A stretch of DNA of 5,438 nucleotides from Methanosarcinaceae archaeon (GTDB lineage: Archaea > Halobacteriota > Methanosarcinia > Methanosarcinales > Methanosarcinaceae). The DNA lies in NCBI GenBank assembly GCA_030594665.1, contig JAUVET010000127.1:1-5438 (forward strand), read 5' to 3'. Below are positions 1 through 4,377 of this stretch, one piece after another. Position 1 is the stretch's first letter, and each line of letters begins with the position of its first letter. A model generated the notes under the pieces. The model did not search any database. It was not told the origin of the DNA and worked only from the letters and a program-made list of their open reading frames with translations. A program made the translations under genes and the position numbers.

Positions 1-135
1 ATATAAACCGAACGCCACAAAACTTAAAACTGCTGCCCGACAAGGGTTATGAAAGGCTTGAGCCGTATGTGATGAAAGTTGCAAGTACGGTTCTTAGAAG
101 AGGGAGAGCGAGTAATCGCTCTTTCTTATTCGGCC
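1..135 (+). mobile_element. Group II intron, 3' end only (5' part outside the window)
   Basis: The first ~135 bases are the 3' end of a group II self-splicing intron on the plus strand. The diagnostic parts are a 34-nt domain V (60-93) followed by a domain VI (97-131) with a bulged A. Any intron-encoded reverse transcriptase would lie upstream of the window in domain IV; positions 1-59 are the end of domain IV plus the linker to domain V. The exact 3' splice site is uncertain. Placing the branch A 7-8 nt from the end, as is usual, gives 134 or 135. The frame through 3-143 is open, but the RNA structure explains it and it should not be called a gene. Group II introns are known in Methanosarcina-type archaea, where they act as retroelements. 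The class cannot be set from this fragment. Confidence 0.88.
60..131 (+). ncRNA. Group II intron ribozyme domains V and VI
   Basis: Domain V (60-93) folds completely. A 9-bp lower stem pairs 60-68 with 85-93. A 2-nt AA bulge lies at 83-84. A 5-bp upper stem pairs 69-73 with 78-82 and is capped by a GAAA tetraloop (74-77). The catalytic AGC triad is at 61-63. Domain VI pairs 97-99 with 129-131 and 100-111 with 116-127, has a GTAA loop (112-115), and leaves A128 unpaired on the 3' strand as the expected branch-point nucleophile. Both helices are intact, with only Watson-Crick and G-U pairs, so the catalytic core shown here is not visibly decayed. Confidence 0.9.
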
Positions 136-337
136 GTCTAATATAATTGTTGAAATCACTGGATTTTGGAATTGTGCCAAAATCGGGTAGTACCCCAGAA
201 ATCGTGACTTTCCATAATAATCGTTATGCTGCAAGACTACAGGTGGATCTTAAGTATGTTATTCGGAATCAATGCCAGTAGCGGACTTGAACTATGGCAA
301 AAGCATGTTAGGTCACGTATCTTCGGACACGACCGGA
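136..337. other. Intron 3' flank, no assignable gene
   Basis: About 200 bases separate the intron end from the stop of the minus-strand KaiC-like gene. Short open frames exist on the plus strand: roughly 147-281 (about 44 codons, no canonical start needed), 256-384 (42 codons from ATG) and 272-376 (34 codons from ATG). None gives a family match I trust. The 272 frame contains a segment, KSMLGHVSSDTT, that resembles the C-terminal LGHxxxxTT box of tyrosine recombinases. That is too short and too weak to call a pseudogene. No terminator-like T-run is obvious for either strand. This is probably intergenic DNA or a decayed gene into which the intron inserted. Confidence 0.5.
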
Positions 338-1738
338 TTATGTGGATGGATCGTGGATCTCAAATCCATGATCTGATATTATAAAATCCTTGATCTGGTT
401 GTCGGCTTTACTTCCCCTCATTTTTAATACATAAATCAATTTTTTGATCTGCCCATCGATCTCAATGTTTTTCATAATTATGATGGAATCCATGATAAAC
501 GGGAGACCTGAATCAGGGATTTTAACATCTCCGATAATTTCCGGCAATTCGTATGTGAAGATCGATGTTATATTCTCGTTTTTGAAATATTTTGTAAGAG
601 AAAATATGTATGTTTCCAATTGTTTGGGGTCTGGAATTGTGTTCTTAAGGCCTGATATGCTATCGATCAGGATGCGCTTGACTCCAATTTCGTCAACAAT
701 TTTTTTTATATGTATTGCAAGTTCATCAGGGCATACTTCACCTTGAGGGTAATATATGTGCCGTATAAGGTTTTCTGTATGATATTGATCAAGGTTGAGC
801 CCAAATCCGCTTATAGATTTTGTCAACTCTTTTAAGTTCTCTTCAAAGGATATCATGAGGCAAGGTTCGTTATTCAAAATCCCGTTTGCAATAAATTGCA
901 GGCTCAACATTGTTTTGCCACATCCGGCACTGCCTGCGACCATTGTTGTGGATGACTGTAGCAATCCGTTTCCAAGCATTTCGTCCAGGTCTTTGACTCC
1001 GGTACTTACATTTCCGGATCTAATATCAGATGTGACTGGAATAGGTATGAACCTTGGGAATACTGTGATTCCGTCATTTGTCATCTTAAATGTGTGTTTT
1101 CCATTTAAAAAATCAGTTCCTCTCATTTTCATGATATTTAGGTATCTACGAATGTTGTTTGCGCGATATTCTTGACTAAGTACTACAATTCCGTCTACCA
1201 TATATGCCCATGGATTATTTGCAATGGAATTTTCTGATATTTCTCCTGTCATTATCAACATGGTATTCCATTCTTCAAATTCCGAGAACAGGTTGATCAC
1301 AAAACTCCTTTTTTGTGAATATTTGAGTTCTCTTTCTTCGAAGGTGCTTGTGATGTGATCAAGTATTGTTATCGGATCGATGGCAACCCTGGAAGGTTTG
1401 TATTTATTGATGACGTTATTGATGAATTCAAAAATTGCAAAATCACCTTTTTCGATTATACCTGCACCAATGCTTAATATGCGAAGATTTCCCGATTCTA
1501 TAACACTATTGTCAAAGAATGAATACTGTGACATATTCCTGATTATCATTGAAGGGGATTCTACAAGCATAGATATGAATATACATGATTCCCCGTTTTT
1601 TGCGGCATTGAATAATGATTGCAAACAAAAAGTCGTTTTTCCAGATCCTGCAGGACCTACCACCAATACGGCAGACGGTTTTTGCAATCCTCCCTTAAGT
1701 ATTTCATCGAATCCGTCAATATGCGTTTTCAATTTCAT
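338..1738 (-). CDS. Two-domain KaiC-like RecA-family ATPase
   Basis: This gene encodes 466 residues with two tandem KaiC-type P-loop ATPase domains. Domain 1 (about 1-230) has Walker A GPAGSGKT (28-35) and Walker B RVAID (117-121). Domain 2 (about 243-466) has Walker A GSAGCGKT (269-276), Walker B RILID (355-359) and the catalytic-type Glu pair FEE (298-300). Both domains carry the KMRG motif (204-207 and 439-442), and the DFIIS...G ending resembles the end of the cyanobacterial KaiC CII domain. The equivalents of KaiC T426, S431 and T432 are P408, P413 and F414, so clock-type autophosphorylation is not expected. Domain 1 has LVE where KaiC has a Glu pair, so it may hydrolyse ATP differently. 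The length is close to that of KaiC without its C-terminal tail. The ATG is preceded by GGTGGT at 9 nt spacing, and no other ATG lies before the upstream stop at 1787-1789. The gene is divergent from the winged-helix/ParA operon. Archaeal relatives are generally annotated only as KaiC/RAD55-family ATPases, and the cellular role is unknown. Confidence 0.9.
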   Translation of the reverse strand: MKLKTHIDGFDEILKGGLQKPSAVLVVGPAGSGKTTFCLQSLFNAAKNGESCIFISMLVESPSMIIRNMSQYSFFDNSVIESGNLRILSIGAGIIEKGDFAIFEFINNVINKYKPSRVAIDPITILDHITSTFEERELKYSQKRSFVINLFSEFEEWNTMLIMTGEISENSIANNPWAYMVDGIVVLSQEYRANNIRRYLNIMKMRGTDFLNGKHTFKMTNDGITVFPRFIPIPVTSDIRSGNVSTGVKDLDEMLGNGLLQSSTTMVAGSAGCGKTMLSLQFIANGILNNEPCLMISFEENLKELTKSISGFGLNLDQYHTENLIRHIYYPQGEVCPDELAIHIKKIVDEIGVKRILIDSISGLKNTIPDPKQLETYIFSLTKYFKNENITSIFTYELPEIIGDVKIPDSGLPFIMDSIIIMKNIEIDGQIKKLIYVLKMRGSKADNQIKDFIISDHGFEIHDPST

Positions 1739-1810
1739 TAAATCATTACCACCAGATAGATTTATGATGCATTTCAGTATGGTATATTATGCACATTTAA
1801 ACATGTTAAG

Positions 1811-1818
1811 AATATATT
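1811..1818 (-). promoter_or_regulatory. Candidate TATA box for the KaiC-like gene
   Basis: The octamer AATATATT reads as an archaeal TATA box on the minus strand. It would place initiation near 1790, giving a leader of about 50 nt. A second candidate, TAATATAC read on the minus strand around 1782-1790, would give initiation near 1760 and a leader of about 20 nt that still includes the GGTGGT ribosome binding site (1748-1753). No purine-rich BRE stands out for either, so the choice is uncertain. Confidence 0.4.
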
Positions 1819-1868
1819 AGAGTATGATATCGTTTTTGATAGTACTCACTTTTAAAGTTTTTGCTTGA

Positions 1869-1898
1869 CGAATGGTTTATGTACGATTGAAACATTCG
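1869..1898. repeat. Imperfect inverted repeat in the divergent intergenic region
   Basis: CGAATGGTTT (1869-1878) and AAACATTCG (1890-1898) are inverted copies that differ by one extra G in the left arm. The spacer is 11 nt. The element lies roughly midway between the KaiC-like and winged-helix genes. Its position suggests a regulator binding site, but nothing in the sequence shows which protein would bind. Confidence 0.35.
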
Positions 1899-1930
1899 AC
1901 CTGTGCAGCATATACACAATTTATGGTTAG

Positions 1931-1938
1931 TATATAAT
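1931..1938 (+). promoter_or_regulatory. Candidate TATA box for the winged-helix/ParA operon
   Basis: TATATAAT is a good archaeal TATA element, placing the transcription start near 1957-1962 and giving a leader of about 20-25 nt to the ATG at 1983. It is flanked symmetrically by TTTATG (1920-1925) and CATAAA (1943-1948), an inverted repeat that could form an operator overlapping the TBP site. Confidence 0.5.
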
Positions 1939-1955
1939 TATGCATAAACCGCACA

Positions 1956-1967
1956 TTTGAATTCAAA
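1956..1967. promoter_or_regulatory. Perfect 12-bp palindrome, candidate operator
   Basis: TTTGAATTCAAA is fully self-complementary and sits where the TATA box at 1931-1938 predicts transcription to begin. A further TTGAATT follows at 1969-1975. A dimeric winged-helix protein bound here would block initiation, so autoregulation by the adjacent gene product is a reasonable guess. The association rests on position only. Confidence 0.4.
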
Positions 1968-1982
1968 CTTGAATTGATTACT

Positions 1983-2390
1983 ATGATCCAAACAGAAGAT
2001 AGCAACAACACATATAAGTATCTTGATGAATTGAATTGCCGTTTAGATTCATTGGAACAAAGAATTTCAAATATTGAATCACGATTTAATCCGGTTGTTG
2101 AAGATAAAATGGCTTTGTTCCTGACAGTGCCTGATACAATACGAAAATCATTATTTGCGATTTCTCATTTGGAGAGGGGTACTGCGGATGAGGTAAGTGC
2201 GTTTACAGGTCGTCATCGATCAATTGAGAACAAGTACTTGAATGAACTTGTAAGGTCAGGTTGGCTTGGTCGTGAGCGTGTTGGAAAAAAAGTGTATTAT
2301 TATTTGAAAAAAGCGGTTGATAGTCCAAAGAGTGAATACCACTCTGCTGTGGATGAACTTGAGGACAAACTTGAATCTCTTTTGGGGTGA
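1983..2390 (+). CDS. Coiled-coil plus winged-helix DNA-binding protein (ArsR/MarR-like fold)
   Basis: With the ATG at 1983 this is a 135-residue cytoplasmic protein. Residues 14-36 form a short heptad-like coiled coil (YLDELNCRLDSLEQRISNIE). A winged-helix domain spans about 44-112: helices at 50-61 and 66-75, a recognition-helix region near 78-92 (RSIENKYLNELVRSGWL), and a basic wing (RERVGKKVYYYLKK, 97-110). An acidic, leucine-containing C-terminal helix (116-134) may mediate dimer or partner contacts. A TTG at 1974 in the same frame would add three residues; ATG is preferred. Neither start has a clear Shine-Dalgarno sequence, so the message has a very short leader or uses weak initiation. 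It is the first gene of an operon with the ParA-like ATPase, which it may help regulate or tether to DNA. The exact family is not recognised, and a transcriptional regulator is the default reading. Confidence 0.85.
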   Translation: MIQTEDSNNTYKYLDELNCRLDSLEQRISNIESRFNPVVEDKMALFLTVPDTIRKSLFAISHLERGTADEVSAFTGRHRSIENKYLNELVRSGWLGRERVGKKVYYYLKKAVDSPKSEYHSAVDELEDKLESLLG

Positions 2391-2396
2391 TATCAG
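2383..2396 (+). promoter_or_regulatory. Ribosome binding site that fixes the GTG start at 2397
   Basis: TGGGGTGATATCAG contains GGTGATATC, close to the archaeal anti-anti-SD GGTGATC, and includes the TGA stop (2388-2390) of the winged-helix gene. The placement supports GTG 2397 as the start and implies translational coupling between the two genes. Confidence 0.7.
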
Positions 2397-3125
2397 GTGT
2401 TATTAAGTTTCCATTCGTATAAAGGCGGTACTGGAAAGACTACTATGGTTGGCAATATTGGTCAGCATCTTGCAAAAAGCGGACATAAGGTTTGCCTCAT
2501 TGATTCTGACGTTAATGGTCCCGGCCTTCATTCCCTGTTTGATCTAAAATTTAAGAATTCACTAATCGAATTCCTGAAAGGTCAGTGCAATATCGAAGAT
2601 ATCATCTATAAGGCTGATGACGATCTTGAATTATATTTGATCCCTTCAAGAGTATGTGAAGATGATATTTCGGCATTTTTTAAGACACCATCCGATGCAA
2701 AGAAAAAGATGCTGGAAATAGTCGATTTTGTTGAAAGTAAGTATGGTGTAGACTATGTCATATTTGATTCAAGCCCAGGCATTAACAAATCAAGTCTTCT
2801 TGTAATGAACATGTCGGATAAGGCAACGGTTGTTTGTACAATTGATCGTCAGGATATCAGGGGTGCTTATGTACTTGTCAATATGGCAAGGAAACTTGAG
2901 ACAAATGTGCATCTGGTCTTTAACAAGATACCTGTAGATCATTCGGATGAAATTGATACTGCAATAGAAGAATTCTGTGAGAGCCTGAATGCAGAGTTGC
3001 TTGGTATTCTTACCTACGATGAGGTTGTGGCAAAGACATGGTCGCGTAAATTGGTTATGTCTGATGATCAAGAATGCGAGTACTGTGATCAGGTTATGGA
3101 ACTTGTTGAAAAATTAACCAATTAA
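2397..3125 (+). CDS. MinD/ParA-like deviant-Walker-A ATPase
   Basis: This gene encodes a 242-residue P-loop ATPase of the MinD/ParA/Mrp (SIMIBI) class. The deviant Walker A KGGTGKTT is at 9-16, with the signature Lys at K9. The switch I/Walker A' motif DSDVNGPG is at 36-43, and Walker B VDYVIFD is at 118-124, followed by SSPG. Such proteins dimerise around ATP and position cargo on membranes or DNA, or act as metallocluster carriers. The DxDVxGP form recalls Mrp, while the C-terminal segment LLGILTYDEVVAKTWSRK recalls MinD. A CxxC pair (C227, C230) lies near the C terminus. There is no clear MinD-type amphipathic membrane helix at the end. GTG is the start because a GGTGAT site lies just upstream and any later start would remove the P-loop. 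The gene is coupled to the winged-helix gene (6-nt gap), which suggests a ParA/adaptor-like pair. The family is certain; the cargo is unknown. Confidence 0.9.
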   Translation: MLLSFHSYKGGTGKTTMVGNIGQHLAKSGHKVCLIDSDVNGPGLHSLFDLKFKNSLIEFLKGQCNIEDIIYKADDDLELYLIPSRVCEDDISAFFKTPSDAKKKMLEIVDFVESKYGVDYVIFDSSPGINKSSLLVMNMSDKATVVCTIDRQDIRGAYVLVNMARKLETNVHLVFNKIPVDHSDEIDTAIEEFCESLNAELLGILTYDEVVAKTWSRKLVMSDDQECEYCDQVMELVEKLTN

Positions 3126-3167
3126 TTTTGAGGAGATCCGTCATTTTGTTGATCTATGATCGATCTA

Positions 3168-3237
3168 TTTTTTATTATTATAAGGAACCAACAGCAGGGA
3201 ATATGCGCATAAGCAGCTCTGCGATGAACTTTTTTTT
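3168..3237 (+). terminator. T-rich terminators after the ParA-like gene
   Basis: A run of six T (3168-3173) and a run of eight T (3230-3237) follow the operon. Oligo-T runs are sufficient for archaeal RNA polymerase termination. No GC-rich stem precedes them, which is normal for archaea. Either or both could end the transcript. Confidence 0.5.
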
Positions 3238-3304
3238 CTCATACATTTAGAATAACCGGATTTTGAAACAGTGCCGTTGATGTGCCCGAATTTGATTGAT
3301 GTTT

Positions 3305-3357
3305 TGTATTTGTATAGCTGTGGTAAGATGATATCTTAACACAACTTTACAAATACA
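3305..3357. repeat. 53-bp near-perfect inverted repeat (hairpin)
   Basis: Arms 3305-3329 and 3333-3357 are complementary over 25 positions with only three mismatches, and the loop is GAT. The outer ten base pairs (starting TGTATTTGTA) and the inner TAAGAT/ATCTTA are exact. It lies outside any gene, downstream of the T-run terminators and upstream of the phosphoesterase promoter. It could be a palindromic mobile repeat, a structured leader or small RNA, or a protein binding site. Confidence 0.7.
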
Positions 3358-3397
3358 GTGAAATAATGAGCTGACGATGTAAAACCATCCACACAAA

Positions 3398-3406
3398 CAA
3401 TATAAG
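3398..3406 (+). promoter_or_regulatory. Candidate TATA box for the phosphoesterase
   Basis: CAATATAAG is the best TATA-like element upstream of the phosphoesterase. It predicts initiation near 3425-3430 and a leader of about 50 nt. The match is ordinary and no BRE is obvious. Confidence 0.35.
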
Positions 3407-3464
3407 ACCGTACCAACATAACTTAACCAGTTGTACCAAACACAACACATCATAACCAGCTAAA

Positions 3465-3473
3465 AGGATGTGA
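3465..3473 (+). promoter_or_regulatory. Strong Shine-Dalgarno site deciding the phosphoesterase start
   Basis: AGGATGTGA matches the archaeal consensus AGGAGGTGA at 8 of 9 positions and ends 4 nt before ATC 3478. That is the spacing expected for a start codon there. Its position argues that translation begins at the ATC codon and not at TTG 3565, which lacks such a site. Confidence 0.65.
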
Positions 3474-3477
3474 AACA

Positions 3478-4170
3478 ATCAAAATACTCGCCATTTCCGA
3501 CGCTCACGGAGACTATTCTAAAGTTGGACCGATCTTAAAACTAAAACAGGTCAGCGACATTGACTTGATCCTTATTGCAGGAGACATCACGAATTTCGGT
3601 CCGGATGAACCTGCAAATGAGTTGTTGAACATGTTTGAAAAACCAATAATGGCAATACCTGGAAATTGTGACCTGCAAACCATACTCAAAGTACTGGATG
3701 ACTCAAAAGCAACCAATCTTCACAACACGTCCAACCGTATCGATGACATTACATTTATTGGTCTGGGAGGCTCGAATCCGACACCTTTTGATACACCATT
3801 TGAACTGCCTGAAGATGAGATCGAAAGTAATCTGGAAAAGTTGATCAAAGAAGCGGAAAATGATCCGGACAGTAATACGATCGTATTGCTTACACATGCA
3901 CCGCCATACGGTACTGTTGACAGGATACCGATCGGACATGTCGGAAGTACTGCCATCAAGAAGTTTTTAGGCAGGGTTGACCTGATCGTCTGCGGGCATA
4001 TCCATGAAGCAAGAGGCGTAATGAAAGTCGGTAAAACCGTTGTCGTAAATCCGGGAATGATCTCCGAAGGCAATGGAGCAGTCATAACCATAACCACAAC
4101 TAAAACCACAACTAAAATCAATGAGAACAATGGAAACGTACAGATAGATGCCGAACTAATAAATGTATAA
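3478..4170 (+). CDS. Calcineurin-like metallophosphoesterase with apparent AUC start
   Basis: From ATC 3478 the product is 230 residues, a normal length for the small YfcE/MJ0936-like metallophosphoesterases, which hydrolyse phosphodiesters using two metal ions. All motifs are present in order: D8-A-H10 (ISDAHGD), G35-D36, G62-N-C-D65, T139-H140-APP, G173-H-I-H176 and NPG. The usual N terminus, MKILAISD, is matched by xKILAISD, where x is an ATC codon. No ATG, GTG or TTG lies in frame between the upstream stop (3424-3426) and ATC. The first canonical in-frame start, TTG 3565, would delete the DxH metal ligands. Either AUC is used, helped by the strong site at 3465-3473, or a 1-nt indel has separated GTG 3470 from the frame. 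The C terminus has a TTTKTTTK low-complexity stretch encoded by a 12-bp tandem repeat. The natural substrate is unknown. Confidence 0.88.
   Translation: MKILAISDAHGDYSKVGPILKLKQVSDIDLILIAGDITNFGPDEPANELLNMFEKPIMAIPGNCDLQTILKVLDDSKATNLHNTSNRIDDITFIGLGGSNPTPFDTPFELPEDEIESNLEKLIKEAENDPDSNTIVLLTHAPPYGTVDRIPIGHVGSTAIKKFLGRVDLIVCGHIHEARGVMKVGKTVVVNPGMISEGNGAVITITTTKTTTKINENNGNVQIDAELINV
4092..4117 (+). repeat. 12-bp in-frame tandem repeat
   Basis: AACCACAACTAA is present twice in tandem, with the start of a third copy, inside the 3' part of the phosphoesterase gene. The period is a multiple of three, so gain or loss of a unit would only change the number of TTTK blocks at the protein's C terminus, beyond the metal-binding motifs. 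Confidence 0.75.
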
Positions 4171-4222
4171 CATTGATATACCACTCCGCAAGTATAATTT
4201 AGAAATGCAGATGGTCACAGAG

Positions 4223-4242
4223 GATCATTATAGATCATTATA
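4223..4242. repeat. 10-bp direct tandem repeat
   Basis: GATCATTATA occurs twice head to tail. It directly follows a CACAGAGGA (4216-4224) that matches the unit of the larger inverted repeat further on, so this may be the worn edge of the same repeat family. Confidence 0.6.
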
Positions 4243-4271
4243 ACAAAATAAGTATGACCTCTTGCGAGTGA

Positions 4272-4344
4272 AATTCTGGCCACAGAGGACACAGAGGGAA
4301 AGTTGCTACAGTCTCTGTGCTCTCTGTGTACTCTGTGGCAGAAA
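4272..4344. repeat. CACAGAGG-type inverted repeat (REP/MITE-like)
   Basis: The left arm (about 4274-4298) contains CCACAGAG and CACAGAGGG. The right arm (about 4320-4343) is its reverse complement with two substitutions and a 1-nt gap. The right side shows a 9-nt periodicity with three CTCTGTG units (4313-4337). The arms enclose a spacer of about 20 nt. Elements of this CACAGAG/CTCTGTG type recur as interspersed palindromes in Methanosarcina-like and other genomes (general knowledge, not checked here). They often generate false ORFs with HREHR-like translations, as the minus strand does here. Confidence 0.75.
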
Positions 4345-4377
4345 GTTACAAAAAACAGACATGTTTTAGTATAATTA

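Larger units (their letters stand above)
3126..3477. other. Intergenic region ParA-like gene to phosphoesterase
   Basis: These 352 bases contain no supported gene. They hold T-runs, a TATGCGCATA palindrome (3202-3211), the 53-bp hairpin, a TATA-like element near 3400 and the phosphoesterase ribosome binding site. An open minus-strand frame over 3247-3453 has low-complexity Cys/Tyr/Leu content and overlaps the hairpin, and is not credible as a gene. Confidence 0.6.

Noticed and set aside
3..143. Open plus-strand frame across the window start
   Set aside because: It coincides with group II intron domains V/VI, whose base pairing explains the sequence, and the translation has no family character.
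161..178. 18-mer GGATTTTGGAATTGTGCC resembling 3258-3275 (15/18)
   Set aside because: The similarity does not extend on either side, so chance similarity in AT-rich DNA is the simplest explanation.
444..1820. Several plus-strand open frames opposite the KaiC-like gene
   Set aside because: They lie entirely or almost entirely antisense to a gene with two intact KaiC domains, and have no recognisable motifs or start signals.
1974..1982. TTG 1974 as start of the winged-helix gene
   Set aside because: It adds only three residues, has no Shine-Dalgarno support, and ATG 1983 in the same frame is the better codon.
3247..3453. Minus-strand 68-residue frame between the ParA-like gene and phosphoesterase
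   Set aside because: It is low-complexity, Cys/Tyr/Leu-rich, crosses the 53-bp hairpin and has no ribosome binding site.
3720..4184. Minus-strand 154-residue frame
   Set aside because: It is antisense to the phosphoesterase, whose metal-binding motifs are complete on the plus strand.
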